A DNA stretch of 64,000 bases from Pontibacter silvestris. GTDB lineage: Bacteria; Bacteroidota; Bacteroidia; Cytophagales; Hymenobacteraceae. A program made the position numbers and the translations under genes. The notes beneath the pieces were generated by a model. The model searched no databases. It worked only from the letters and a program-made list of their open reading frames with translations, and was not told the origin of the DNA. Below are positions 46,644 through 56,435 of this stretch, piece after piece. Every line of letters starts with the position of its first letter. Positions within the stretch are counted from its first letter, which is position 1. The stretch covers positions 1-64,000 of the forward strand of contig NZ_JAJJWI010000015.1 of the NCBI RefSeq assembly GCF_020907275.1, written 5' to 3'.

Positions 46644-48968
46644 ATGAATCATAAAAAAAGCAGCTATTTATTATTATTTGCGCTAGCTCTTGGTTCCTGC
46701 GGTGTCACGCAGTCTAACCAATCAACACAGTCTGCGGAGGCCACAACACAGGCATCAGCAGCAACACCGGCAACAGCAGGGAACCAGGCTACTGACCAGG
46801 AAATTGAAGACCTGTTGGCTAAAATGACAATCGAAGAGAAAGTAGGGGAGATGACTCAGGTTACTATCGACCTTATTCTGAAAGATGGTTCAACTACTGA
46901 GGTAGATCCGGCTAAGCTTCGTAAAGCTCTTCTCGAAAAGCATGTGGGTTCTATACTTAACGTAATGGGACATGCTTATACAGTAGATGAATGGCATAAG
47001 ATTATTTCAGCTATACAAGATGTAGCTACAAAAGAATCCAGAATGAAAGTGCCTGTGTTATATGGTATTGATGCCATACATGGTGCAAACTACATTGCTG
47101 GCTCTACGCTTTTCCCGCATAACATTGCTATGGCGGCCACCCGTAATCCTGATCTTGTAAATCAGGCGGCTAAAATTACAGCCATAGAAACAAGAGCATC
47201 GGGTATTCCGTGGAATTTTGACCCGGTGTTAGATGTGGGCAGGCAGCCATTGTGGCCTCGTTTCGAAGAAACCTTTGGCGAAGATGTTTATGTAGTGAAA
47301 ACAATGGGTAGAGCTGCTATTACAGGATATGAGCAAGATGGCCTGAACCAGGACCATACAGTTGCCTCTACTATGAAGCACTTCCTGGGTTACTCCTTGC
47401 CCAACAGCGGAAAAGACCGTACGCCTTCTTACATTCCGGAGCAGATGCTGCGTGAGATTTTCCTTCCACCGTTCAAAGCAGCTGTAGAGGCTGGTGCTTC
47501 TACCGTCATGATCAACTCCGGGGAGATTAACGGTACGCCTGTGCATGGCAGCAAGTACTACCTAACAGATATCTTGAGAGGTGAACTTGGCTTTCAGGGT
47601 GTGGCTGTGTCTGACTGGGAAGATGTGATTCGTCTGCATACCAGGCATCGTATAGCCGACACGCCTAAGGAAGCTGTGCGTCTGGCAGTTGAGGCTGGCC
47701 TGGATATGAGCATGGTGCCGGTAGATTATTCTTTCTATGACTTATTAGTAGAACTGGTTAAAGAGGGTACTGTTTCAGAAGAGCGCATTGATGTGTCGGT
47801 ACGTCGTATCCTTACACTGAAAAAGAAACTTGGCTTATTCGAAAATGCTTATCCTAAAGCAGAACTGAAAAGTCAGGTGCAGAAGCCGGAGTATGATCAG
47901 GTGTCTCGTCAGGCAGCTTTGGAAAGCTTAACACTGCTTAAAAATGACAAGCAGGTGTTGCCATTAAGCAAAAATACTAAAGTACTGGTGGCTGGTCCTA
48001 CTGCTAACACACTTGCTTCTTTACATGGTAGCTGGTCTTATATCTGGCAAGGAAACGACGAAAGCCAGTATCCTGAAAAAGCACTTACTTTAGTGGAGGC
48101 CTTGCAGGCAGAGATTGGCAAGGGCAATGTTGTTTCCCGTTCGGTGGCTGAGTTTGGTGCTGCCGCGAATTATGATGTGGCACAACTGAAGCGAGATGCA
48201 CAGCAAGCACAGGCCATTGTTCTTTGCTTAGGAGAGAAAGCATATGCAGAGAGCCCAGGTGTGATAGACGATCTGAGCATAGAAGAGAACCAGATTGCAT
48301 TAGCGAGAGCAGCAAAAGAAACTGGTAAGCCTGTGATACTGGTACTGCTGGAAGGCCGCCCTCGTATTGTGTCTGCCATTGAGCCAATGGTAGATGCTGT
48401 ATTGATGGCTTACAGACCTGCCACATTTGGTGGTCCTGCTATAGCTGATGTTTTGTTTGGAGACTATAACCCGAATGGTGTGCTTCCATTTACATACCCT
48501 CGCCACACAGGCGATATTGTGCTGTACGACCACAAAGGAACAGAGCGTGTTCGTGAGGACGTGCCTAATACATACGGAGATCAAGGTTTTAACCCTCAAT
48601 GGGCTTTTGGTGCAGGTTTAAGCTACACCACATTCAGCTTTTCTGGCTTAAGCGTGAGTAACACTAACTTTGGGCCTGGCGATAACGTGGAAGTGTCTGT
48701 TAAAGTGAAAAACACAGGCCGCAGAGCGGGTAAGAAAACAGTGGAGCTTTATAGCCACGACCAGTATGCCAGTGTTACACCTAGTACCAGAAGGCTTAGA
48801 GCTTTCACCAAAGTTTCCTTAGAGCCTGGCGAAGAGAAAACAGTAAACTTTACCATCACGGCTAAAGATCTGGCTTTTGTTAATCAGCAAGGGGAGTGGG
48901 TAACGGAACCAGGTGCTTTTGACTTAATGATAGGAGATTTAAAAACTACTATTAATTATCAGGAGTAG
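46644..48968 (+). CDS. GH3 beta-glucosidase-like lipoprotein
   Basis: The 774-residue protein has lipobox LGSC (about residues 16-19) and a Ser/Thr/Ala/Gln-rich linker. The GH3 N-terminal barrel follows (KMTIEEKVGEMTQ, GIDAIHGANYI, STMKHFLGYS), with nucleophile D324 in VAVSDWEDV. The alpha/beta sandwich domain (ESLTLLKNDKQVLPLSKN) and a C-terminal fibronectin-III-like domain (VSVKVKNTGRRAGKKTVELY) complete the usual three-domain GH3 layout. It should remove non-reducing beta-linked glucose (or another beta-sugar) from oligosaccharides, which fits glucomannan. Being a lipoprotein, it is membrane-attached, probably on the periplasmic side, because the lipobox is followed by GVTQSN and not by an acidic export signal. 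Confidence 0.9.
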   Translation: MNHKKSSYLLLFALALGSCGVTQSNQSTQSAEATTQASAATPATAGNQATDQEIEDLLAKMTIEEKVGEMTQVTIDLILKDGSTTEVDPAKLRKALLEKHVGSILNVMGHAYTVDEWHKIISAIQDVATKESRMKVPVLYGIDAIHGANYIAGSTLFPHNIAMAATRNPDLVNQAAKITAIETRASGIPWNFDPVLDVGRQPLWPRFEETFGEDVYVVKTMGRAAITGYEQDGLNQDHTVASTMKHFLGYSLPNSGKDRTPSYIPEQMLREIFLPPFKAAVEAGASTVMINSGEINGTPVHGSKYYLTDILRGELGFQGVAVSDWEDVIRLHTRHRIADTPKEAVRLAVEAGLDMSMVPVDYSFYDLLVELVKEGTVSEERIDVSVRRILTLKKKLGLFENAYPKAELKSQVQKPEYDQVSRQAALESLTLLKNDKQVLPLSKNTKVLVAGPTANTLASLHGSWSYIWQGNDESQYPEKALTLVEALQAEIGKGNVVSRSVAEFGAAANYDVAQLKRDAQQAQAIVLCLGEKAYAESPGVIDDLSIEENQIALARAAKETGKPVILVLLEGRPRIVSAIEPMVDAVLMAYRPATFGGPAIADVLFGDYNPNGVLPFTYPRHTGDIVLYDHKGTERVREDVPNTYGDQGFNPQWAFGAGLSYTTFSFSGLSVSNTNFGPGDNVEVSVKVKNTGRRAGKKTVELYSHDQYASVTPSTRRLRAFTKVSLEPGEEKTVNFTITAKDLAFVNQQGEWVTEPGAFDLMIGDLKTTINYQE

Positions 48969-48981
48969 TTAACAACAACTT

Positions 48982-49017
48982 ATAAAAATGGCTTCCTTTT
49001 CAGGAAGCCATTTTTAT
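48982..49017. terminator. bidirectional terminator between GH3 and AraC genes
   Basis: A 15-bp stem (48982-48996 with 49003-49017) has a 6-base loop, A-rich on the left and T-rich on the right. It serves the convergent GH3 and AraC-type genes. Confidence 0.8.
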
Positions 49018-49077
49018 TTATAGAGAATAGAATCTGGTATCTACAGCATAACACATTTATACTATCTTAATCCTGGC

Positions 49078-49950
49078 CTATATAAACACACGCGAACCAG
49101 AATAGTTAAGTCTGAACTCTTTAGGTGTACAACCTTTTACTCTTCTAAATATCCGGTTAAAGTATGACAGGTTATTAAACCCGCACTTGTAGGAGATCTC
49201 AGAAATAGTTTCTGTTGTGTCTATCAACAAACGGGATGCGTGGCCCAGGCGTATTTCGTTCAGGCTCTCTACAAAGGTTTTTCCGGTGCGCTTCTTAATA
49301 AACCTGCTGAACGATACCTCTGGCATGTTTACTACTTTTGCCACATCAGCCAACGATATTTCTTTGTCATAGTAGGTTTGCATGTACTCGAATGCTTTCT
49401 CTATTCGGCGGCTGTAGTAGTTAAACTGGTCAGATGTAAAAGAACTGTTCGATAAGGTCTGCATGTTACGCGAAATAGACAAATCATGCAGAATAGAAAT
49501 CAGTTCTAACACTGAATCAAAACCACTCTTTTGTGTCAGTTGCTCTAACCTTGGCTTAAAGGCTTCTCGCGTTTCCCTTGAAAATGAAATGCCTTTGCCT
49601 GAACGTTCCAGCAAAGTTCTGATAAAGCTTAGTTGATTTCGCTTTAGAAACTTTTCATCGAATAGATCTTTGTGAAATTGTATTGTAATTTCAGAGATTT
49701 CTTCACTCTTGCACTCATGCGTAAACCAGCCATGTGGCAAATTGCTTCCTACCAACACAAGGTCATAATCGTCTATTATTTCCACATGGTCGCCTACCAC
49801 TCGCTTTGCACCTGCAGCATTATAAACAAAGTTCAGTTCAAAGTCCTCGTGGTAATGCAGCGGAAAATTAAACTCTTTCTTGGTTCTTGAAAAAAATGTA
49901 AAGCAATCGCTTTGGGTTAAGGGCGTAATTTCTCTATAAATATTGCTCAT
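49078..49950 (-). CDS. AraC-family transcriptional regulator
   Basis: The 290-residue protein has a cupin-like N-terminal sensing domain (FNFPLHYHEDFELNFVYNAAG, with LVGSNLPHGWFTHE) and a C-terminal pair of helix-turn-helix motifs (SLADVAKVVNMPEVSFSRFIKKRTG; ISEISYKCGFNNLSYFNRIFRRVKG). This is the XylS/AraC layout for a one-component activator that senses a small sugar in the cytoplasm. It is divergent from the GH26-symporter-GH130-epimerase operon, with 531 bases between. It is therefore the likely local regulator of mannobiose uptake and breakdown, separate from the hybrid sensor at 13 kb. Confidence 0.92.
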   Translation of the reverse strand: MSNIYREITPLTQSDCFTFFSRTKKEFNFPLHYHEDFELNFVYNAAGAKRVVGDHVEIIDDYDLVLVGSNLPHGWFTHECKSEEISEITIQFHKDLFDEKFLKRNQLSFIRTLLERSGKGISFSRETREAFKPRLEQLTQKSGFDSVLELISILHDLSISRNMQTLSNSSFTSDQFNYYSRRIEKAFEYMQTYYDKEISLADVAKVVNMPEVSFSRFIKKRTGKTFVESLNEIRLGHASRLLIDTTETISEISYKCGFNNLSYFNRIFRRVKGCTPKEFRLNYSGSRVFI

Positions 49951-50481
49951 ATAGTGTCAGTATATTTGAGTTCTCACTTAATTATGATGTCGTTATGCTG
50001 TGCTTATGATAAAATAAGATCAATATATTGTCCGACTTTTAAACTTATGCGTAAGATATGCAGAATGATATATTCTAAACTTAGTATAAATAGGTAATAT
50101 GAAAGATTTTCTTAATATCATATAATTATACTAGTTGTAATATTATCTTATGCTGCTCTGGCAATTCTTTAGCATTTTCATTTATCCTTTGTTAATGGGT
50201 GTTGTTTCTAAAGGATATATCAAAGTAAAGCATCTTTGCCGGGAAAAACTAACAAACATTTGATAAAATAGTATTACTTTTTCGCTGATAAACTGTTTAT
50301 TTTTGCAAACAAGACTCATGCTGACTCTAAATCGATTTAAAATACTTAAAGACTTGTACCTGATAACGACGTTCCTTGAACTGCTTTAGGTACAGAGGTT
50401 CTTTTTGTGGTTGGTTAAGCTTACTTAGATTGCTTGTTAAAAATATTGTTTTGAAGTATCTGTTTTACCTATAAAACTGCT
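49951..50481. other. divergent intergenic region between AraC and GH26 genes
   Basis: There is no gene in 531 bases. It holds promoters for both directions. CATCTTTG at 50231-50238 followed by ACTAACAAACATTTGAT at 50248-50264 repeats the -7 plus operator arrangement of the SusC promoters, about 220 bases before the GH26 start. Confidence 0.45.
50231..50264 (+). promoter_or_regulatory. operator-like element for the mannobiose operon
   Basis: CATCTTTG (50231-50238) and, nine bases on, ACTAACAAACATTTGAT (50248-50264) combine the ACTAAC half-site and the AAACATTTGAT site seen at 17.6 and 35.7 kb. The -7 match is imperfect in its first base. Confidence 0.4.
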
Positions 50482-51594
50482 ATGTACCGCATTCTTTTTG
50501 CCAGCTTTTTTGCACTGCTTTTTGTAAATGTTTCATGTACACAAAAGGGACTGCCAACAAACTCCACGGCTACACAGGAAACAAAGAACCTCTACTCTAA
50601 CCTGAAAAACCTGTCTGAGAAAGGTGTAATGTTTGGGCACCAGGATGATTTAGCCTATGGTGTTGGTTGGGAGTATGAAGAGGGGCGTTCTGATGTGAAG
50701 AGTGTCGTAGGAGAATATCCGGCTGTAGTAGGATGGGATTTGGGTAGCCTGGAGTTGGGTAAAGATAAAAACCTGGATGGTGTTCCTTTTGATAAAATGC
50801 GCTCCTATGCCGAGCAGATATATGCGCAGGGCGGGTTGAATACTTTTAGCTGGCACTTAAATAACCCGGTAGATCCGGCGAAAACAAGCTGGGATAAAGA
50901 AGAATCTACGATCAGGAAACTATTTGCTGACCAGGAGGCAATGAACCGCTATAAATCATGGTTAGGTGATGTGGCTACATTTCTTAAAAGCCTGAAAGGA
51001 CCTGATGGTGAAGTGATACCTGTTGTTTTTCGTCCGCTTCATGAGCACACAGGTAGCTGGTTCTGGTGGGGGAAGGACTACAGTACGCCAGAGGAATATA
51101 TTAAAATGTGGCGCTTTACCGTGGATTACCTTCGCCAAGAAGAGGGTGTAGATAATATACTGATCGCTTACTCCACAGATAGATTCAACTCACGCGAAGA
51201 TTATCTGGAGCGCTATCCGGGTGATAAGTATGTTGACATTATAGGTTTTGATATCTACCACCGTCCTCAGCCAGGTGAGGAGGATAACTTTGTAGCGGAA
51301 GCACGTGGTATGGTTGACATTCTTCGTGAAATAGGGCAGGAAAAAGGGAAAGTATGGGCCTTAACTGAAACAGGTCTTGAAACATTACCTGACGCTGATT
51401 GGTGGACCAATACTTTGCTCCCAATTATCAAAGATTCAGGCTTGTCTTATGTGCTGGTATGGCGCAACGGTCGTCCAGATCACTATTATGCGCCTTATCC
51501 GGGGCAGGAAAGCGCTGAGGATTTTAAGGAGTTTTATAACAGCCCGGAAACGCTTTTCGGGCAGGATGTGGCAAACCAGCGATTATATAAGTAA
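50482..51594 (+). CDS. GH26 beta-mannanase, lipoprotein, without CBM
   Basis: The 370-residue protein has lipobox NVSC (about residues 16-19) followed by TQKG. The catalytic barrel fills nearly the whole chain, with acid/base E188 in FRPLHEHTGSWFWWG and nucleophile E296 in LTETGLET; the 108-residue spacing agrees with characterised GH26 mannanases. It lacks the binding module and the sorting tail of the other GH26 here. It is followed by a symporter, GH130 and epimerase. This gene set matches the known mannobiose-releasing GH26 operon of Bacteroides fragilis, so it probably produces mannobiose in the periplasm from imported mannooligosaccharides. Confidence 0.92.
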   Translation: MYRILFASFFALLFVNVSCTQKGLPTNSTATQETKNLYSNLKNLSEKGVMFGHQDDLAYGVGWEYEEGRSDVKSVVGEYPAVVGWDLGSLELGKDKNLDGVPFDKMRSYAEQIYAQGGLNTFSWHLNNPVDPAKTSWDKEESTIRKLFADQEAMNRYKSWLGDVATFLKSLKGPDGEVIPVVFRPLHEHTGSWFWWGKDYSTPEEYIKMWRFTVDYLRQEEGVDNILIAYSTDRFNSREDYLERYPGDKYVDIIGFDIYHRPQPGEEDNFVAEARGMVDILREIGQEKGKVWALTETGLETLPDADWWTNTLLPIIKDSGLSYVLVWRNGRPDHYYAPYPGQESAEDFKEFYNSPETLFGQDVANQRLYK

Positions 51595-51740
51595 GCCATT
51601 GCAACAAGAATAAGTATGTCGGAGGCTGGTATACATGATAGGGTGCTGAATATTAAGCTAGACTTGCTACTTAAAAACTTGAACCTGTTGTTTATCCTCT
51701 GCCTTACGCATCTTAGAAAATACTTTAATCAAAAACACCA

Positions 51741-53612
51741 ATGAAGTTATCGTTAATTGATATTAGTATAATATTCGCCTACCTGATTGCGGTAGCGGCC
51801 ATAGGGCTGGTATTGCAAAAAAAAGCAAAGGCTGATAAGGAAGCCTATATGCTGGGGGGGAATACCCTCCCTTGGTATGCGCTGGGGCTTTCAAATGCCT
51901 CTGGTATGTTTGATATTTCCGGTACCATGTGGATGGTGATGCTGGCCTTTGTGTATGGTCTGAAAAGTATCTGGATTCCTTGGCTCTGGCCGTCCTTCAA
52001 CCAGGTGTTCCTGATGATGTTTATGGCTGCCTGGTTGCGCCGTTCCAATGTGACTACCGGGGCTGAATGGATGCTGACTCGTTTTGGAAGAGGAAAAGAC
52101 TCTAACAAGTCACATAGTATTGTGGTGGTTTTTGCGCTTATCAGTTGCCTTGGCTTTTTGGCTTATGGTTTTATCGGTTTAGGTAAATTTGTAGAGATAT
52201 TCGTGCCTTGGTCAGTAGTGCAGCCTTACCTGCCTTTTGACCTGTCTGCTGAATATGTGCCTCATTTCTATGGTCTTGTGTTTACCTCCTTTGCTGTTTT
52301 TTATTCTATATTAGGTGGTATGGCTAGTATTGTGTGGGCGGATGTACTACAGTTTGTAATTATGACAGTGGCAGCTATTGCTATTGCTGTAATTGCCATG
52401 AATGGCCTGGATGCTGGCACATTACATGTGCCGGATGAGTGGTACACGCCATTCTTTGGTGCAACTCTGGATCTGGACTGGACTGGTATTATTGATGAAG
52501 TAAATGCTAAAATACAGGAAGATGGTTTCTCTCTCTTTGGTATTTTCTTCTCACTAATGCTCTTTAAAGGAGTATTAGCCAGCTTAGCAGGTCCTGCGCC
52601 AAATTACGACATGCAGAAAATCCTTTCCAGTCGTTCGCCGCAGGATGCCGCCAAGATGAGCATGTTTGTATCGCTGGTGCTGATTCCGACACGTTATTTG
52701 ATGATTATTGGTTTTGCTGCACTGGCTCTTCTTAACTATGAGCAACTGAACCTGGAATCTGCAACAGGTATCGACTTTGAAAAAATCCTGCCTGCTGCCA
52801 TTCTTAACTTTGCACCTACAGGTATCCTTGGCCTGTTATTAGCGGGCTTGCTGGCTGCTTTTATCGGAACATTTGCCGGTACGCTAAATGCGGCGCAGGC
52901 TTACCTTGTTAATGACATTTATCTGAAATACGTAAACCCAAAGGCGCCTAACCAGACAGTAACACGCATGAACTATGCTACAGGTATCGTTGTAGTGTTG
53001 CTAAGTGTGGTGCTGGGTTTCTTTGCCAAAGACGTAAACAGCTTACTGCAGTGGATTGTGGCTGGCTTGTATGGCGGATACATTGCAGCCAACGTGCTGA
53101 AGTGGTACTGGTGGCGCTTTAACAGCAGCGGCTTCTTTTGGGGTATGCTGGCGGGTATAGTGCCTGCGCTTATCTTCCCATACATATTCGATGGGCTTGA
53201 TCTCTATTACTTCCCGTTATTGCTGGCTGTTTCTCTGGCTGGTAGTATAATAGGAACCTACATGGCACCTCCAACAAATGAGGAAACGCTAAAGGAGTTT
53301 TATAAAACAGTTCGCCCCTGGGGTTTCTGGAAACCAATAAAGGATTTGGTGCAGGCAGAAGATCCTACTGTTGAGGAGAACAAGTATTTCTGGCTTGATA
53401 TGTTTAACGTAGTAATAGGTGTTGTTGCTCAAATGTGCCTTACCCTGTTGCCTATTTACCTGGTAATAAGTATGCACACCGAACTGTTTATTAGCCTCGG
53501 TATCTTCTTTGTTTGTGTGCTTATTCTAAAGAAAACCTGGTGGGATAGGCTTAATAATGATGCCCCTAAACAGGATATCGCTTCTAAAAGAGCTTTAGTG
53601 TCTCAAAAATAA
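51741..53612 (+). CDS. sodium:solute symporter (SSS family), probable mannobiose importer
   Basis: The 623-residue protein has 13 or more hydrophobic segments and begins with IDISIIFAYLIAVAAIGLVLQ, then KADKEAYMLGGNTLPWYALGLSNASGMFDISGT, the usual SSS first-loop pattern. It contains a later SSS signature-like GLLLAGLLAAFIGTFAGTLNAAQAYLVND. It moves a substrate with sodium across the inner membrane. Because the gene lies between the mannobiose-releasing GH26 and the cytoplasmic GH130/epimerase pair, mannobiose is the best guess; this is inferred from position, not from binding residues. It begins 146 bases after the GH26 stop. Confidence 0.9.
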   Translation: MKLSLIDISIIFAYLIAVAAIGLVLQKKAKADKEAYMLGGNTLPWYALGLSNASGMFDISGTMWMVMLAFVYGLKSIWIPWLWPSFNQVFLMMFMAAWLRRSNVTTGAEWMLTRFGRGKDSNKSHSIVVVFALISCLGFLAYGFIGLGKFVEIFVPWSVVQPYLPFDLSAEYVPHFYGLVFTSFAVFYSILGGMASIVWADVLQFVIMTVAAIAIAVIAMNGLDAGTLHVPDEWYTPFFGATLDLDWTGIIDEVNAKIQEDGFSLFGIFFSLMLFKGVLASLAGPAPNYDMQKILSSRSPQDAAKMSMFVSLVLIPTRYLMIIGFAALALLNYEQLNLESATGIDFEKILPAAILNFAPTGILGLLLAGLLAAFIGTFAGTLNAAQAYLVNDIYLKYVNPKAPNQTVTRMNYATGIVVVLLSVVLGFFAKDVNSLLQWIVAGLYGGYIAANVLKWYWWRFNSSGFFWGMLAGIVPALIFPYIFDGLDLYYFPLLLAVSLAGSIIGTYMAPPTNEETLKEFYKTVRPWGFWKPIKDLVQAEDPTVEENKYFWLDMFNVVIGVVAQMCLTLLPIYLVISMHTELFISLGIFFVCVLILKKTWWDRLNNDAPKQDIASKRALVSQK

Positions 53613-53668
53613 AAGGATAAACTGATCTGTTCAGCAGCAAAAAAATAATTAATAATTTATTTCTCCAG

Positions 53669-54886
53669 ATGGAAATCAACTTTAAAGAAAGACTTAGCGA
53701 GCTTGAAAAAGCTTACAATAGCTTGATCACACGCAAAAACGTAAAAGAAGCATTAGGAAACGGCATTTATGACCGTTATAAATATCCGGTTCTTACAGGG
53801 CAACATGCGCCTTTATTCTGGCGCTATGACCTGAATCAGGAGACAAATCCTTATCTGATGGAGCGTTTCGGAATTAATGCTGCTTTCAATGCTGGTGCTA
53901 TTAAGCTAAATGGTAAGTATCTGCTAGTGGTGCGTGTAGAAGGGATGGATAGAAAGTCATTCTTTGCTGTAGCAGAAAGTGATAACGGAGTAGATAACTT
54001 CAGGTTCTGGAACAGACCAATTACCTTGCCTGAGACAGGTGAGCCAGATGTGAACGTATACGACATGCGCGTAACACAGCATGAAGATGGCTGGATTTAT
54101 GGCCTTTTCTGTACAGAGCGTAAAGACCCTAGCGCAGGCCCTGGCGATGAGTCTTCTGCCGTAGCGCAATGTGGTATTGCTCGTACCAAAGACCTGGTAG
54201 AGTGGGAGCGTTTGCCGGATCTGAAAACCCCGTCTCCGCAGCAGCGCAACGTAGTACTCCACCCAGAGTTTGTAAATGGGAAGTATGCCTTATATACGCG
54301 TCCACAAGACAGCTTTATTGAAGCTGGCACCAGAGGCGGTATTGGCTGGGGCTTAACAGACTCTATGGAGAATGCCGAAGTTTCTGAAGAAATGATCATA
54401 GATGAGAAGCGCTACCACACTGTTTACGAAGTGAAAAATGGTCAGGGGCCGGCTCCAATCAAAACTGATAAAGGTTGGCTGCACATGGCGCATGGAGTGC
54501 GTAATACTGCTGCCGGTTTGCGTTATGTGCTGTATGTATTTATGACTGATCTTGAGGATCCTACAAAAGTTATTCATAAACCGGCGGGTTACTTTATTGC
54601 ACCAGAAGGCGAAGAGCGAGTAGGAGACGTTTCTAACGTAGTATTTGCTAACGGGTGGGTTTTAGATGAAGACGGAACAGTATTTATCTACTATGCTTCA
54701 TCTGACACGCGTATGCATGTTGCCACATCTACTATCGATCGCTTGCTTGACTATGCTGTCAACACGCCATCTGATGATTTCCGCTCAGGAGCATCTGTCG
54801 AGCGCCTTAACAAGATTATTGATGGCAATGAAGCTTATGTGCAGGCCCAGAAGGGAACAGTGGTAAGTGAGAACGGAGTTTCGTAA
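53669..54886 (+). CDS. GH130 4-O-beta-D-mannosyl-D-glucose phosphorylase
   Basis: The 405-residue cytoplasmic protein has no signal peptide. It is typical GH130 subfamily 1: [46 protein letters not shown] with catalytic D132 (equivalent to the Asp of the B. fragilis enzyme), and the phosphate-binding basic residues around [15 protein letters not shown]. It splits 4-O-beta-mannosyl-glucose with phosphate to give mannose-1-phosphate and glucose. Its stop overlaps the epimerase start by one base (TAATG), which ties the two reactions together. The length is normal. Confidence 0.93.
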   Translation: MEINFKERLSELEKAYNSLITRKNVKEALGNGIYDRYKYPVLTGQHAPLFWRYDLNQETNPYLMERFGINAAFNAGAIKLNGKYLLVVRVEGMDRKSFFAVAESDNGVDNFRFWNRPITLPETGEPDVNVYDMRVTQHEDGWIYGLFCTERKDPSAGPGDESSAVAQCGIARTKDLVEWERLPDLKTPSPQQRNVVLHPEFVNGKYALYTRPQDSFIEAGTRGGIGWGLTDSMENAEVSEEMIIDEKRYHTVYEVKNGQGPAPIKTDKGWLHMAHGVRNTAAGLRYVLYVFMTDLEDPTKVIHKPAGYFIAPEGEERVGDVSNVVFANGWVLDEDGTVFIYYASSDTRMHVATSTIDRLLDYAVNTPSDDFRSGASVERLNKIIDGNEAYVQAQKGTVVSENGVS

Positions 54887-56112
54887 TGATAACATCTGAA
54901 GTTTTAGCAATAAACGAAAAGTTAAGCAACTATAAGGCCGAAGCTGAAGCTGAACTTACCAGGATTCTCGCTTTCTGGGAGCAGAACGCGCTGGATGAGA
55001 TGAATGGCGGCTTTGTAGGCCAAATGTATAATGACGGGAAGATTAATGAGCACTCTCCTAAAGGGGGAGTGCTTAACGCCCGCATTCTATGGACTTTTTC
55101 AGCAGCTTACCGGCAAACAAAAAAAGAGGTGCATCGTGCTATAGCAGATCGTGCATATACTTTTGTGACAAAGCATTTCCTGGATAAAAAGCATGGTGGC
55201 ACCTATTGGAGTGTAGATGCAGCAGGAAAGCCTTATAGCAAACGCAAGCAAATTTATGCCATAGCCTTTACTGTTTATGGTTTGAGCGAATATTATCAGG
55301 CCACCAAAGAAGCTAAAGCGCTACAGCTTTGCCAGGAGCTATTCCATTGGATTGAGAAGCACAGCTTTGACCCTGAACTAGGCGGCTATTACGAAGCTTT
55401 TAGCGAAGAAGGACAGTTGCTGGAAGATCTGCGTTTAAGTGAGAAAGACCGCAACGACCCCAAAACCATGAATACGCACCTGCATATTCTGGAGGCTTAT
55501 GCTAACCTGTATCGTATCTGGCCAGATCAGTATCTGGCGAGGCAGTTGGAGGGGATTCTTAATGTTTTCCTGGAGCGCATTATTAATGCTAATACCCATA
55601 ACATGAATCTGTTTTTTACCACCGACTGGAAATCGACAGCTAATCTTGTGTCTTATGGGCATGACATCGAAGCATCGTGGCTGCTATTAGAAGCGGCAGA
55701 AGTGTTAGGTAAAGAAGAACTCACTGCCAAAGTAAAAGATGTTGCTGTAGCTATGGCTAAGGTAACAACCAATGGCTTGCAACCTGACGGAAGTCTTTAC
55801 CATGAATTGAATAAAGACGAGAACCATTATGATAAACACCGTGAGTGGTGGGTAAGCGCTGAGGCTATGGTTGGGTTCCTTAATGCGTATCAGATAACAC
55901 AGGATATAGGGTATTTGCAGCACTCTTTAAATGCGTGGAATTTTGCTAAAAAGCATCTTCTGGATGAGGAGAGGGGCGAGTGGTTCTGGGGGGTGTTTGA
56001 CGACTATAGCCTCATGAAGAACGAAGATAAGATTGGCTTCTGGAAATGCCCGTACCACAATGCCAGGGCATGCCTGGAAGTAATGCACCGATGTAAAAAG
56101 TTATTGGCATAA
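54886..56112 (+). CDS. AGE-family mannobiose (cellobiose) 2-epimerase
   Basis: The 408-residue cytoplasmic protein is an (alpha/alpha)6-barrel of the N-acylglucosamine/cellobiose 2-epimerase family. Visible conserved stretches are GGFVGQMYNDGK, HGGTYWSVDAAGKP, KTMNTHLHILEAYANLYR, YGHDIEASWLLLEAAE and EWWVSAEAMVGFLNAYQ, which supply the His residues used as general acid and base. It inverts carbon 2 of the reducing mannose in mannobiose to give mannosyl-glucose for GH130. Position and overlap with the GH130 gene support mannobiose as substrate. Confidence 0.92.
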   Translation: MITSEVLAINEKLSNYKAEAEAELTRILAFWEQNALDEMNGGFVGQMYNDGKINEHSPKGGVLNARILWTFSAAYRQTKKEVHRAIADRAYTFVTKHFLDKKHGGTYWSVDAAGKPYSKRKQIYAIAFTVYGLSEYYQATKEAKALQLCQELFHWIEKHSFDPELGGYYEAFSEEGQLLEDLRLSEKDRNDPKTMNTHLHILEAYANLYRIWPDQYLARQLEGILNVFLERIINANTHNMNLFFTTDWKSTANLVSYGHDIEASWLLLEAAEVLGKEELTAKVKDVAVAMAKVTTNGLQPDGSLYHELNKDENHYDKHREWWVSAEAMVGFLNAYQITQDIGYLQHSLNAWNFAKKHLLDEERGEWFWGVFDDYSLMKNEDKIGFWKCPYHNARACLEVMHRCKKLLA

Positions 56113-56186
56113 ATAATTTCATCCTTATTTAAAGGGAGGAAGTGTCGGTTAAGAACTTTAGCCAAGGTGTTTATAAGGAAATATGT

Positions 56187-56228
56187 AAAAAGGTCCGGCT
56201 TAGAGAGTTAAATCAGGTTGGACCTTTT
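56187..56228 (+). terminator. probable terminator after the epimerase gene
   Basis: AAAAGGTCC (56188-56196) pairs with GGACCTTTT (56220-56228) around a loop of about 23 bases. The loop is long, so this is weaker than the other terminators. Confidence 0.5.
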
Positions 56229-56435
56229 CTGTTTGCTTAAGACCAGTTGTAGATAGATGACTGCTTCTAGAGTGTAAAATGTTGTGTGGAAACTTTAAGC
56301 TAGTTGAACATGACAGTAAAAAAACTGTAGTGGCTACTGTCTTACGTTAACCAGCCAAGATAGCTGTAAACCTTTATGGAATAGTTAGGTTAAGAAAACC
56401 TATTTAGTGTTAGTTTACATACATAAAATGTTAAA

